DNA of 48,816 nt from an uncultured Ruminococcus sp. (GCA_949291125.1 CASEUJ010000001.1:1-48816); one strand, 5' to 3'; positions 8,397-17,656 are shown, counted from the stretch's first letter. A program made the numbers and translations. The notes: generated from the letters alone by a model not told the origin.

Positions 8397-10112
8397 TTAG
8401 CCCAGAATCATGGCACTGAACGCCATATCCAGCGACTTCTGCTTTGCCTCAGCCTCGGCATTCGTATCTGCCTTTGTAGTGTAGTATGCCTTGATCTTCG
8501 GCTCGGTGCCGGAAGGACGGATGATCACCTTTGCGTTGTCCTCCAGTGTAAATGCCAGAACGTTCGACTTCGGCAATGTAATCTTGCTCACTTCACCCGT
8601 CACCAGATTCTTGGAGGTGCTGACCTGGTAGTCATCAAACTGTAACACCTTCAGTCCATCGATCTCAGTCGGATGTTCTTCACGAAGTTTTGTCATAATG
8701 TTCTGCATTTCGATCATGCCACTTTCGCCCTCGAACGTAAAGCTGTGCTGGCTGTGAACATAAGCGCCATATTTGGCATACATCTGCTTGCGCGCTTCGA
8801 TCATAGTAATACCCTTAGTGCGATAATACGCCGCCATTTCGCAGATGAGCATCGATGCTACCACTGCATCCTTATCACGAACATAGGTGCCTGCCAAATA
8901 GCCATAGCTTTCCTCAAAGCCAAAGAGATAGCGATCTTCTTCGCCCTTTGCTTCCAAAAAACCGATCTGTTCGCCGATAAATTTAAATCCTGTCAGAACT
9001 TCAATTACTTCTACGCCATATGCCTTAGCAATCTCATTGACGATATCGGTGGTAACGATTGTTTTGACAGCGATCGGATTTTTCGGCATCGTACCCTTTT
9101 CGATACGCTGCTGGCAGATATAATCGAGCAGCATTGCGCCGACTTCATTGCCGGTGAAAAGCGCATAGTCATCGCCATCCGGCACCGCGATACCCACACG
9201 GTCTGCGTCCGGGTCAGTTGCAAGCAATAGATCCGGCTTTACTTCCCGACAGAGCTTTAAGCCGCATTCCAGCGCCTCGCGGATCTCCGGATTCGGATAG
9301 GGACAAGTAGTAAAATTGCCATCCGGATTCTCCTGTTCCGGTACAACAGTGACATCGGTGATCCCGATTGCCGCAAGAATGTGGCGTACCGGCTTATTGC
9401 CTGTACCGTTGAGTGGCGTATACACGATTTTCAGACCACTCTTTGCACAAAGTTCCGGATTCAGACTCTGCTTCAATACATCCTGATAATAGGCATCGAT
9501 TACCGACTGGGGAGTATAGGAAATCACGCCATCCGCCATGGCCTGATCAAAACCGGTATGCTTGACATCCCGGAACATATCCAACGAGTTGATCTGCTCC
9601 AATACTGCATCCGCAGCATCGATCGTCATCTGACAGCCATCGCTGCCATATACTTTATATCCATTGTACTTTGCCGGATTATGACTCGCTGTCACCATAA
9701 TGCCGGCACTGCACTTTTGTGCACGCACCGCATAGGACAGCATCGGGGTCGGCATGAGTTCCGCGTAAATATAAACACGAATGCCGTTTGCCGCAAGTAC
9801 CTCTGCCGCAGCCTTTGCAAACGCATCGGACTTGATACGACTGTCATAGGAAATGGCAACACTGGGGTTCTCGAACGCAGCGTTTACATAGTTCGCCAAA
9901 CCCTGTGTCGCACGACGGATGGTGTAAATATTCATCCGGTTCGTTCCAGCACCAAGCACACCGCGCAAACCGCCGGTGCCAAACTCTAAGTCACGATAAA
10001 AGCGGTCGCTGATCGCCACTTCATCGCTAGCAATTTCTTTCAATTCATTTTGCAGATCCACATCTTCTGTAGCATTTTCCAGCCACTGTTGATACAATTC
10101 CTTTTCCGTCAT
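8397..10112 (-). CDS. pgcA: Phospho-sugar mutase (alpha-phosphoglucomutase/phosphomannomutase)
   Basis: A 571-residue alpha-D-phosphohexomutase that interconverts glucose-1-phosphate and glucose-6-phosphate, feeding glycogen, cell-wall precursors and glycolysis. The active-site phosphoserine loop is TASHNPAKYNGYKVY (Ser about residue 146), the metal-binding loop DPDADRVGIAV (about 304-314), the sugar-binding loop GFEESYGY, and the phosphate-binding loop RPSGTEPKIKAY near the C-terminus. Length matches B. subtilis PgcA. The start at 10112 is set by GGAGG (10121-10125), 8 bases away. An upstream in-frame ATG at 10127 would overlap that site. Confidence 0.95.
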   Translation of the reverse strand: MTEKELYQQWLENATEDVDLQNELKEIASDEVAISDRFYRDLEFGTGGLRGVLGAGTNRMNIYTIRRATQGLANYVNAAFENPSVAISYDSRIKSDAFAKAAAEVLAANGIRVYIYAELMPTPMLSYAVRAQKCSAGIMVTASHNPAKYNGYKVYGSDGCQMTIDAADAVLEQINSLDMFRDVKHTGFDQAMADGVISYTPQSVIDAYYQDVLKQSLNPELCAKSGLKIVYTPLNGTGNKPVRHILAAIGITDVTVVPEQENPDGNFTTCPYPNPEIREALECGLKLCREVKPDLLLATDPDADRVGIAVPDGDDYALFTGNEVGAMLLDYICQQRIEKGTMPKNPIAVKTIVTTDIVNEIAKAYGVEVIEVLTGFKFIGEQIGFLEAKGEEDRYLFGFEESYGYLAGTYVRDKDAVVASMLICEMAAYYRTKGITMIEARKQMYAKYGAYVHSQHSFTFEGESGMIEMQNIMTKLREEHPTEIDGLKVLQFDDYQVSTSKNLVTGEVSKITLPKSNVLAFTLEDNAKVIIRPSGTEPKIKAYYTTKADTNAEAEAKQKSLDMAFSAMILG

Positions 10113-10447
10113 CACGATAACCTCCATAACATGTATAATGTGGAATAGCGAGGATCAGCGATCCCCTTGATATGCTGCCAAAGCGAGCGTAACTTTCTTT
10201 GATCCCATGGAAAAGTATTCATCAAAGATTATATTTATTATACCACACCATGCAGAAAAATGCAATGGTTTTTTATTGGGCTTTGTGAATTTTTTATGGC
10301 AATACCGTATCTGTGCGATTCTAAAATAGATCTGTCTTATCGCCACTAAAGACTAAACGAAAATACACGGTCAGGTCTAACCTTCCGCTTGTCTGCATAG
10401 GATAGAACAAACGAACGCCGCCACAAGGCGAAAAGGAGGAGTTCTAT
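10113..10447. other. Divergent intergenic region pgcA / sipL
   Basis: It holds the pgcA promoter (10237-10265, minus) and the sipL ribosome site AAAGGAGGA. A 63-codon open frame on the minus strand (10155-10346) has no ribosome site and crosses the promoter, so I do not call it. No convincing vegetative promoter for sipL was found, as expected if a mother-cell sigma factor is used. Confidence 0.6.
10237..10265 (-). promoter_or_regulatory. Extended -10 promoter of pgcA
   Basis: On the minus strand TGGTATAAT (-10 at 10237-10242) has a weak -35 TTGCAT (10260-10265) at 17 bases. It implies a leader of about 115 bases before the pgcA start; only a short GGATC-gct-GATCC hairpin is visible in that leader. 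Confidence 0.65.
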
Positions 10448-12004
10448 ATGGACTTAAAAATCAACCGTGAGATGATCCCCGTCACCGAAACGATATTGGA
10501 TGATATGCAGGAGCAGAGTGTGGAACTGGATTATGTTTTGCCAGACTATGATCCAGACATTTTTCGCATCATCAGCTGTGAAATCTGGCCCACTATTACC
10601 CACCAGACAACCGGCACCGACCGCATCAGCTATGAACTACACGCAGATATCCGCGTGTTATACTGTGCTTCCGGTAGCGCTCTATTACAATGTGTTACAC
10701 AGCAAATGACATTTTCGAAAAATATTGAATTACCGCGCGCAGTTGAAAATCCCCACGTAATATTACGCCCTAAAACCTCTTACGCCAACTGTCGCGCGAT
10801 CAGTCCGCGCCGGCTTGAAGTACGTGGTGCCATTTCGATTCAGATTCGTGTTACCGGTGACCGCAAGCAAGAAGTGATCCGGGATGTTTTCGGGATGCAT
10901 GTACAGCTACGGAAAATACCAATAGAATATGCTGCGCAAAAACGAAGCGCAACAAAATATGTAGTGCTTTCTGAAGAGATCGAATTAAATGATGCAAAAC
11001 CAGCGCTGCGCAGTATTATCCGAAGCGATGTCAAACTCGCTCACCAAGAACAATCTATCCTGGCTGGAAAACTTGTGGCGAAGGGCGAAGCACAGATCCA
11101 GCTACTTTATACATGGCAGGCGGAAAACGACACTTGCGGCGCAGAGCCAATGCAATTCACGCTCCCTTACAGCCAGATCGTGGATATGGAACAAATTGAC
11201 GACAGCTTTCAGGGCAATGTTGAAGTCACCGTCATTCGCTGTGAATTGAAACCAAATGCAGGAAAAGACGGCAGCATGCGGCGAGTGCAATGTGAGATCG
11301 AGCTACAATTGAATTGTACAGCAGTCAAAACTGCTTCCATCCAGCTTGTCACCGATGCGTTTTCGACCCGTTATCCCTGTGTACAGACAACAGTCCCGTT
11401 ACAGATCGATATGGCACCTCGACCAATAGATGCCGTCATGCAGTGTGGGGCAACCATCCAACCGGGAGATACTGCTGTAGAATGCATCTATGATCTGCGC
11501 TGTCAGGTACGTAATATCAACATGCAAATGCTCTCTGATACCAACCGTATTCGAATCAGCGGCATGCTCTGTTGTAACCTATTGGCAAAGGACAATGAGG
11601 GGATGCCAGTGTTGTTGGAAAAAGAAGAGGCGTTTGAAGTCTACACCGATCCCGGCACCGCCGTGGAAAATGCAACGCTTCAGGCACAGGTCGAGCCGGC
11701 AGATTGTACATATCACTTGGCGTCTGACGGAACGATCTCAGTTAGTGCAACGCTTTCGCTGCATGGCATGCTCTGTCCCTCAGCACGACATGTCTGCCTG
11801 TCAGATCTCACAGTAGACGGTGAGAACAAGCTAATACGCGACGGTGACTATGCGCTAAAGCTCTATTATGGCGTAGAAAATGAAAACGTCTGGGATATTG
11901 CAAAGCGCTGTCACACCAGCGTAGATGCCATCATGGAGGAAAACGACCTGACCGATGAACAGTTGACCACACCGGGCATGCTCTTTATCCCCATCGTACA
12001 CTGA
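10448..12004 (+). CDS. sipL: SpoIVA-interacting protein SipL (DUF3794, LysM)
   Basis: A 518-residue protein matching the clostridial spore-coat morphogen SipL. N-terminus: VELDYVLPDYDPDIFRI-type segment followed by DUF3794 repeats (about 30-140, 180-290 and 320-440). C-terminus: a LysM-like domain (about 468-516), with VWDIAKRCHTSVDAIMEEN and a final PGMLFIPI. In Clostridioides difficile the SipL LysM domain binds SpoIVA to build the coat basement layer on the forespore. Here the gene is 17 bases ahead of spoIVA, a direct operon. The start has AAAGGAGGA 8 bases upstream. Expected to be made in the mother cell. Confidence 0.88.
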   Translation: MDLKINREMIPVTETILDDMQEQSVELDYVLPDYDPDIFRIISCEIWPTITHQTTGTDRISYELHADIRVLYCASGSALLQCVTQQMTFSKNIELPRAVENPHVILRPKTSYANCRAISPRRLEVRGAISIQIRVTGDRKQEVIRDVFGMHVQLRKIPIEYAAQKRSATKYVVLSEEIELNDAKPALRSIIRSDVKLAHQEQSILAGKLVAKGEAQIQLLYTWQAENDTCGAEPMQFTLPYSQIVDMEQIDDSFQGNVEVTVIRCELKPNAGKDGSMRRVQCEIELQLNCTAVKTASIQLVTDAFSTRYPCVQTTVPLQIDMAPRPIDAVMQCGATIQPGDTAVECIYDLRCQVRNINMQMLSDTNRIRISGMLCCNLLAKDNEGMPVLLEKEEAFEVYTDPGTAVENATLQAQVEPADCTYHLASDGTISVSATLSLHGMLCPSARHVCLSDLTVDGENKLIRDGDYALKLYYGVENENVWDIAKRCHTSVDAIMEENDLTDEQLTTPGMLFIPIVH

Positions 12005-12021
12005 CAGGAGGCAAAAAGAAT

Positions 12022-13494
12022 ATGGCAAATATTTATGCGGATATTGCCCAGCGCACAAACGGCGATATTTATGTGGGCGTGGTCGGACCGGTGCGTTCCG
12101 GAAAATCCACCTTTATCAAGCGATTTATGGAGCAGCTGGTGATCCCAAACATTGAAAACGAGTCCTGGCGTCAACGCGCCACAGATGAGCTACCACAATC
12201 TGCCGGTGGAAAAACCATCATGACCACCGAGCCAAAATTCATACCGGAAGATGCCGTAGAACTCAACTTAGATGATGCGGCACATATGCGTGTGCGAATG
12301 ATCGACTGTGTCGGCTATATTATTCCGAGTGCCCTCGGCTATATTGAAAATGAACAGCCGCGTATGGTACACACACCATGGTTCGAGCAAGAAGTCCCCT
12401 TTAATATGGCGGCAGAAGTCGGCACGCGAAAAGTAATCGCAGAGCACTCCACAATCGGACTTGTCGTCACAACTGACGGCAGTATAACGGATCTTCCGCG
12501 CACTGAATATGCTGCATGTGAACAGCGCGTCATTGAAGAGCTGCGAGAACTCGGTAAGCCCTTTGCAGTACTACTCAACTGTCTTGATCCACACAGCAAA
12601 GATGCAAAGGCGCTGGCACAATCTCTACAGGAGCAATACCAGACACCGGTAATTCCAGTCAGCTGTCCGGATCTGAATGAAGACGACATCCGTATGATCC
12701 TGACCCAGTTGCTGCGTGTCTTTCCCGTACGCGAGATCAACATATGCATGCCAAATTGGATCACCGAACTGGATAAGACACATTGGCTCAGAGAAGCTGT
12801 GTTTTCTTGTATTCGCCAGGCTGCAGAGGAAATTCATACTATCCGTGATACCGACACTTTTGCACAGGCCGTTATGTCCTGCCCCTATGTGACGCAGGCA
12901 CAAATCCAAAATATTGACATGGGCACCGGCTGCGTGACCGTTCAGATTGCCTTAGATCCGCAGCTGTTTTTCCGAGTATTGGGAGAAGCCACCGGACTGG
13001 AGATCCACGGTGAGAACGACCTGCTCCCTATCTTAACAAAGCTCAGCCAGATTCAGAAGGAATACGCCAAGATCAAACCAGCTCTCCGCGAGGTAGAGGC
13101 CACTGGCTATGGCATTGTCATGCCGGAACAATCGGAAATGACACTCGAAGAGCCAGAGATCATCAAACAGGGCGGACGCTATGGCGTGCGGCTGCGTGCT
13201 TCGGCACCATCGATTCACATGATGCGTGCGGATATCCGTACCACGGTAAGCCCGATCGTCGGAACAGAGCGACAGAGCGAAGAACTGGTAATGTACCTCT
13301 TAGAAGGATTTGAGGAAAATCCCACAAAAATTTGGTCATCCAACATCTTCGGTAAGTCGTTGCATGAACTTGTGGGAGAAGGACTACACAACAAACTTTC
13401 AAAAATGCCAATCGAAGCGCGGCTCAAATTGCAGGAAACACTCCAACGGATCATCAACGAAGGATGCAGCGGACTCATTTGTTTTATCCTCTAA
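12022..13494 (+). CDS. spoIVA: Stage IV sporulation protein A
   Basis: A 490-residue cytoskeletal ATPase of the mother cell that polymerises around the forespore and anchors the spore coat. The Walker A motif GPVRSGKS (residues 22-29) opens the TRAFAC-type ATPase domain, followed by the Walker-B-like MIDCVGYIIP and TTDGSITDLPR. A central domain and C-terminal region (about 350-490) end in the hydrophobic SGLICFIL tail typical of SpoIVA. Length matches the family (492 in B. subtilis). The ribosome site CAGGAGG is 11 bases ahead. It ends the sipL-spoIVA operon; a terminator follows. Confidence 0.97.
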   Translation: MANIYADIAQRTNGDIYVGVVGPVRSGKSTFIKRFMEQLVIPNIENESWRQRATDELPQSAGGKTIMTTEPKFIPEDAVELNLDDAAHMRVRMIDCVGYIIPSALGYIENEQPRMVHTPWFEQEVPFNMAAEVGTRKVIAEHSTIGLVVTTDGSITDLPRTEYAACEQRVIEELRELGKPFAVLLNCLDPHSKDAKALAQSLQEQYQTPVIPVSCPDLNEDDIRMILTQLLRVFPVREINICMPNWITELDKTHWLREAVFSCIRQAAEEIHTIRDTDTFAQAVMSCPYVTQAQIQNIDMGTGCVTVQIALDPQLFFRVLGEATGLEIHGENDLLPILTKLSQIQKEYAKIKPALREVEATGYGIVMPEQSEMTLEEPEIIKQGGRYGVRLRASAPSIHMMRADIRTTVSPIVGTERQSEELVMYLLEGFEENPTKIWSSNIFGKSLHELVGEGLHNKLSKMPIEARLKLQETLQRIINEGCSGLICFIL

Positions 13495-13500
13495 GCATAC

Positions 13501-13542
13501 AAAAAGACGATGGTGGCATACTAGCTCACGCATCGTCTTTTT
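13501..13542. terminator. Bidirectional terminator after spoIVA
   Basis: AAAAAGACGATG (13501-13512) pairs perfectly with CATCGTCTTTTT (13531-13542). The A/T flanks make it work in both directions, ending spoIVA and the redox operon on the other strand. Confidence 0.9.
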
Positions 13543-13576
13543 GCGTTATCTATTCTAAATCTGAGGGTGGAAAAAC

Positions 13577-14113
13577 TTACACATTTCTGCCCATCTCATA
13601 CGCCTCAGCAAACGCCGGCGTATTCTGGACTTCGCCGACCTTCCAGACACCTGTAGCACAGAGGACACCGCATTCCTTTGCGCCATCCAGACACTCCTCA
13701 GTGAAGCCCCGAATGGATTCAATCGTGCGGGTAAAATTTTTCTTTTCCGTATCTGCTGCCGTCAGCAGGAAATAGAATTCCTTATTGGTGATCTCTGTAT
13801 ATCGAGGCACCGTGCGGTCAATAAAAGTCTTCAGCTGGCCGTCCATGGTATAGAAATACACCGGCGTTGCAAAGACAATGACATCTGCAGCGATCATCTT
13901 CTCCAGCAGCCCAGCCATATCGTCCTTCTGGACACAGGTGTGGGTAGTATTGCAGACGCCACAGCCCCGACAATAACTGATCTTCTGATCTGCCAAGAAA
14001 ATAGACTCCACCTGGTTGCCGCTCTCCTGAGCGCCCTTGGCAAACTGCTGACATAGTGCATTGGAGTTTCCATTTCTTCTGGGACTCGCGGAAATGATCA
14101 GTACCTGTTTCAT
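13577..14113 (-). CDS. Iron-sulfur flavoprotein / NADPH-dependent FMN reductase family
   Basis: A 178-residue flavodoxin-fold protein. The N-terminal SASPRRNGNSN is the FMN phosphate loop. It is followed by CRGCGVCNTTHTC (residues about 48-60), a CX2CX2CX5C pattern that matches the compact 4Fe-4S motif of Isf-type iron-sulfur flavoproteins. TPVYFYTMDGQLK is the conserved flavin-contact loop. Likely an electron carrier or quinone/flavin reductase. Start at 14113 has AAGGGAAG ahead; this site overlaps the end of the acetyltransferase gene, whose stop lies at 14121. It is the last gene of the seven-gene redox operon. Confidence 0.87.
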   Translation of the reverse strand: MKQVLIISASPRRNGNSNALCQQFAKGAQESGNQVESIFLADQKISYCRGCGVCNTTHTCVQKDDMAGLLEKMIAADVIVFATPVYFYTMDGQLKTFIDRTVPRYTEITNKEFYFLLTAADTEKKNFTRTIESIRGFTEECLDGAKECGVLCATGVWKVGEVQNTPAFAEAYEMGRNV

Positions 14114-14120
14114 ATCGATA

Positions 14121-14696
14121 TTACTTCCCTTCTTCAATCATGCGAACAACCTTTGCCGGTGTTCCCACAGCAATGGCATTCGCCGGAATATCTTTTGTGA
14201 CAACGGCACCAGCACCAATGATGGCGTTATCGCCGATGGTCACGCCCGGCAATACCGTGACGTTTGCACCGATCCAGACATTTTTGCCAATATGAATAGG
14301 CGATGGAATCATACCCTGACGCTTGGAAGGCTCGATCATATGATTTAGCGTAGCAAGTACTGTGCCATGTCCGATGAGTGCACCATCGTCAATGGTAATG
14401 CCGCCCTGATCTTGAAACTTGCAGCCGGCATTGATAAATACGTTTTTGCCAATATGTATATTTTTACCGCAATCGGTGAAAAACGGCGGAAAGAGTGTGA
14501 ATGTTTCATCCACCTCTGCTCCAATCAGTTCTGACATCAGCTTTCGTACCTGAGTGGGTTCATGATATGTGTTATTCAGCTGCATCGTTATGCGCAGTGC
14601 TTCCTGACTAAGCTGATGCATCATCTGGTGAATTTCTGAATAGCCTTCAATCGGCTGACCGCTGTCCATCACTGCGCGGAATTCTGGAATCGTCAT
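14121..14696 (-). CDS. Sugar O-acetyltransferase (maltose/galactoside acetyltransferase family)
   Basis: A 191-residue left-handed beta-helix enzyme of the LacA/Maa/NodL type that transfers acetyl from acetyl-CoA to a sugar hydroxyl. The C-terminal half has hexapeptide repeats (IHIGKNVWIGANVTVLPGV, IGDNAIIGAGAVVTKDI), and the catalytic His is in ATLNHMIEP (about residue 120). The N-terminal Mac domain is diverged. Start is the ATG at 14696; a TTG at 14699 is equally possible, with GGAGAG 9 bases before it. It sits 2-5 bases after the alcohol dehydrogenase stop. Why an acetyltransferase belongs to a redox operon is unclear; detoxification is a guess. Confidence 0.88.
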   Translation of the reverse strand: MTIPEFRAVMDSGQPIEGYSEIHQMMHQLSQEALRITMQLNNTYHEPTQVRKLMSELIGAEVDETFTLFPPFFTDCGKNIHIGKNVFINAGCKFQDQGGITIDDGALIGHGTVLATLNHMIEPSKRQGMIPSPIHIGKNVWIGANVTVLPGVTIGDNAIIGAGAVVTKDIPANAIAVGTPAKVVRMIEEGK

Positions 14697-14701
14697 CAAG
14701 C

Positions 14702-15868
14702 TTACATACTCTCCTTCAGAATTTCCACGATCTCTTCGTGTGTCAATACTTTATAGCCACCGGTCATGATAAACGAACCGTCTGCAATGCCCTCCAACAT
14801 ATCCTCTGTTACACCGAGCTCGCCGATGCGCATGACAAGGCCGATCTCCCGCATCCATGCTTCCATGGCATTCAGACCCGCCGATGCAATCTCTTCATCG
14901 GTCTTACCGGTCGGGTCGATGTCCCACACTTGGATGGCAAAGCGCTTGAACTTTGCCAGACCATAAGGCATAATATGACGATAATATGCCATGGACACTG
15001 CCGACAGCGTCATGCCATGGGTTGCATCGGTATACGCACCAACAGATTGGCCGATCATATGTACCATCCAGTCGGTAGTTTTGCCCTTTGCCACCATAGT
15101 GTTCAGCGCCCATGTGGCGATCCACATGATGTTGCTGCGTGCCTCGTAATCCTCCGGATTCTTCACGGCGATTCGTGCGCTATGGATCAGTGACCGCATC
15201 AGCCCCTCCATCACATAGTCGGAAGTACAGTCGTCCGTACCAGAGAAATACTGTTCCGTGATGTGGTTGAGGATATCATAAAATCCTGCCACCATTTGAT
15301 ATTTCGGCAGTGTAAAGGTATAGACTGGGTTTAAGATCGAAAACTTCGGGAATACATTTTCCCCAAAGACATGACCGATCTTCTGCTTGGTATCGTGATT
15401 GGTGATAACGGCACCACCGTTCATCTCCGAACCAGTGCCGACCATAGTCAAAATACAGCCAACCGGAATGATTGCATTATCTACATCTTCCATTCGCAGA
15501 TAATACTTCTCCCAAGGATCTTCTTCACAATATGCCGATACGGAAAGTGCCTTTGCATAGTCACAGACAGAGCCGCCGCCCACCGCAAGGATGAGGTCGA
15601 TCTTTTGCTCTCTGGCGAGCTTACAGCCCTCATAGAGTTTTTCCACCGTAGGGTTCGGCATCACACCGGGCAGTTCGGTAACATGCTTGCCGCAGTCCTG
15701 CAAGATCTGCATCACATCGTCATAGAGTCCGGATTTCTTGATCGAACCGCCCCCATACGTCAACAGCACATTTTCGCCGTACAGCTTCAGCTCCTCTGCC
15801 AGATGTTCAAGCGCGTCATCGCCAAAGTGCAGACGCGTCGGGTTGCAATAGGTGAAATTTCCTAACAT
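14702..15868 (-). CDS. Iron-containing alcohol dehydrogenase (YqhD/BDH type)
   Basis: A 388-residue group III dehydrogenase that reduces aldehydes to alcohols with NAD(P)H. The N-terminal FTYCNPTRLHFGD and TYGGGSIKKSG are typical of the YqhD/butanol dehydrogenase clade. The dinucleotide motif is GGGSVCDYAK (about 94-103), then GTGSEMNGGAVIT (about 143-155). Metal ligands are likely D194-region, HITEQYF, MIGQSVGAYTDATHG (His in the VGAYTDATHG segment). The start at 15868 has GGAGG 8 bases upstream. It lies between the CMD gene and the acetyltransferase. Confidence 0.94.
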   Translation of the reverse strand: MLGNFTYCNPTRLHFGDDALEHLAEELKLYGENVLLTYGGGSIKKSGLYDDVMQILQDCGKHVTELPGVMPNPTVEKLYEGCKLAREQKIDLILAVGGGSVCDYAKALSVSAYCEEDPWEKYYLRMEDVDNAIIPVGCILTMVGTGSEMNGGAVITNHDTKQKIGHVFGENVFPKFSILNPVYTFTLPKYQMVAGFYDILNHITEQYFSGTDDCTSDYVMEGLMRSLIHSARIAVKNPEDYEARSNIMWIATWALNTMVAKGKTTDWMVHMIGQSVGAYTDATHGMTLSAVSMAYYRHIMPYGLAKFKRFAIQVWDIDPTGKTDEEIASAGLNAMEAWMREIGLVMRIGELGVTEDMLEGIADGSFIMTGGYKVLTHEEIVEILKESM

Positions 15869-15894
15869 GATGTATCCTCCTCGTGTTACGCATC

Positions 15895-16215
15895 TTAATC
15901 TGCGTAAACTTCTTTTGCCATTCGAAATGCCGCCCATGCCTTCGGCCAGCCGGCATAAAACGCAGCATGCGTCAGAATCTCGGCCATTTCCTGTGCAGTG
16001 ACGCCGTGGTTCTTGGCGTTCTGGATGTGGAATTGCAGTGAACTATCCAGCACGCCGCTTGCCATCAACGACACAACGGTCACGATACTACGATCTCTGG
16101 CAGAGAGTTCATTCTCTCTTGTCCAGACTTCGCCAAATAAAACGTCATCATTTAATTGCGCAAACTTCGGTGCGAATGTACCAAGCTCGTCACGTCCTGC
16201 GGTTACTTTTGCCAT
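15895..16215 (-). CDS. Carboxymuconolactone decarboxylase (CMD) family protein
   Basis: A 106-residue all-helical protein of the CMD/AhpD-like fold. The conserved helix HIQNAKNHGVTAQEMAEILTHAAFYAGWPKAWAA (residues about 62-96) is clear, with the single His 62. The CxxC pair of AhpD peroxidase relatives is absent, so a thiol peroxidase role is unlikely. The ribosome site GGAGGAAG is 6 bases before the ATG. These proteins are often encoded with aldo/keto reductases and cupins in LysR-controlled stress operons, as here. Confidence 0.93.
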   Translation of the reverse strand: MAKVTAGRDELGTFAPKFAQLNDDVLFGEVWTRENELSARDRSIVTVVSLMASGVLDSSLQFHIQNAKNHGVTAQEMAEILTHAAFYAGWPKAWAAFRMAKEVYAD

Positions 16216-16240
16216 GTGAATCTTCCTCCTATCACTGAAC

Positions 16241-16651
16241 TTATTTCAATTTTCTGTAATCTTCATCTGATACCGGTTCTAGCCATTCGTTGCGACAATT
16301 TTCGCCGGGTACTTCAATTGCAAGATGCTGGAACCAGCTATCCGGTGCGGCGCCGTGCCAGTGCTTGACACCAGCCGGGATATTCACCACATCCCCGGGG
16401 TGAAGCTCCTGCGCTTCTTTGCCCCATTCCTGATAATACCCTCTTCCGGCAGTTACCAAAAGGATCTGTCCGCCGCCTTTGTCAGCATGATGAATGTGCC
16501 AGTTGTTGCGGCAGCCCGGCTCAAAAGTAACATTGCCGACTGAAACTTGCTGTGTCGAGAGCATATTCAGATAACTCTGACCTACAAAAAATTGTGCAAA
16601 TGCGTCATTCGGTGCGCCTGTTGCAAAAACGCTTAGATGTTTTTGTTCCAT
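16241..16651 (-). CDS. Cupin-domain protein
   Basis: A 136-residue single-domain cupin. Motif 1 is seen as NNWHIHHADKGGGQILLV (His 52, 54-55 and nearby Gln/Glu as metal ligands), motif 2 as HPGDVVNIPAGVKHWHGA (about residues 83-100). Small cupins of this type (YgiW/quercetinase-like) follow CMD genes in bacterial redox operons; their substrate is not known. Start at 16651 has GGCGGAG 6 bases ahead. Confidence 0.92.
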   Translation of the reverse strand: MEQKHLSVFATGAPNDAFAQFFVGQSYLNMLSTQQVSVGNVTFEPGCRNNWHIHHADKGGGQILLVTAGRGYYQEWGKEAQELHPGDVVNIPAGVKHWHGAAPDSWFQHLAIEVPGENCRNEWLEPVSDEDYRKLK

Positions 16652-16678
16652 AATTGACTCCGCCTTTCTGAATTTGTT

Positions 16679-17641
16679 TTATAATGCACCCACGATCCGA
16701 TGCGGCTGGTAGCATGCTTCAAGTTCCGCCACATCTTCGGACGAAAGTTTCAGATCCAATGCACCTACAGCATCTTCGAAATACTTTGGCTTCGTCGCAC
16801 CGATAATCGGCGCAGCAACACCCTTGGCAAAGAGCCATGCCAGTGCAATCTGGGTCATAGTCACGCCATGCTTTTCAGCAAGAGATGCAACACGTGCCAC
16901 AATCGGTGCATCGATCTCTTGCGTGCTGTCGTACTTTTCAACTGCGGTACGGTCAGTACGGCTGCGTGCTGTGTCTGCGCTCCATGTGGATCGCGAAAGC
17001 CGACCGGCAGCCAGTGGGCTGTACGGCGTCAGAGATACGCCATACTGCTTGCAAACCGGAATCAGTTCCCGCTCATCTTCGCGATAGAGCAGGTTGTAGT
17101 GATTCTGCATCGACGAGAATTTCGTCCAACCGTTCTGCTCTGCCACAATCTGCATATTATGAAACTGATAGCCATACATGGCCGATGCGCCTAATGCACG
17201 CACCTTTCCGGCTTTTACAAGGCTATCAAGTGCTTCCATCGTTTCCTCTATGGGCGTATCGTAGTCAAAGCGGTGGATGATATACAGATCCACATAATCT
17301 GTGCCCAGACGTTTCAGCGATCCATCGATCTCTCGCAGAATGGCATCCTTGGAGAGATGACCTTCGTTAAAGTAGACCTTTGTTGCAATCACAACTTGAT
17401 CACGCGGCACAAGATGACGCAGCGCATTGCCCAAATATTCCTCACTCGTCCCATGAGAATAGGTATTTGCCGTATCAAAAAAGTTGATACCAAGATCCAG
17501 TGCTTGTTTCACAACTGCTTCCGTTTGCTGCGGGTTCAGCGTCCATTGATGAAAGTCCGCAGAAGGCTTTCCGAAACTCATACATCCCACACAAAGTCGG
17601 GATACATGTAATGGTGAAGCTCCAAGCTGTACATATTCCAT
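16679..17641 (-). CDS. Aldo/keto reductase
   Basis: A 320-residue TIM-barrel NADPH-dependent oxidoreductase of the AKR superfamily. The catalytic tetrad is visible: Asp in FFDTANTYSHG (D about 53, Y about 58), Lys in VIATKVYF (about 89) and His in YIIHRFD (about 125). The C-terminal IGATKPKYFEDAVGAL is the cofactor-binding region. Start is placed at 17641, 7 bases after AGGAG; the ATG at 17647 is only one base from that site. It likely reduces reactive aldehydes alongside the Fe-dependent dehydrogenase. Confidence 0.95.
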   Translation of the reverse strand: MEYVQLGASPLHVSRLCVGCMSFGKPSADFHQWTLNPQQTEAVVKQALDLGINFFDTANTYSHGTSEEYLGNALRHLVPRDQVVIATKVYFNEGHLSKDAILREIDGSLKRLGTDYVDLYIIHRFDYDTPIEETMEALDSLVKAGKVRALGASAMYGYQFHNMQIVAEQNGWTKFSSMQNHYNLLYREDERELIPVCKQYGVSLTPYSPLAAGRLSRSTWSADTARSRTDRTAVEKYDSTQEIDAPIVARVASLAEKHGVTMTQIALAWLFAKGVAAPIIGATKPKYFEDAVGALDLKLSSEDVAELEACYQPHRIVGAL

Positions 17642-17656
17642 ATCCATGCTCCTTTC

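Noticed and set aside
10155-10346. 63-codon open frame on the minus strand upstream of pgcA
   Set aside because: No ribosome site, and it crosses the pgcA promoter at 10237-10265.
10360-10420. Sigma-E-like promoter (CATAGGAT) upstream of sipL
   Set aside because: Only a partial match to CATACANT and no acceptable -35; not enough to call.
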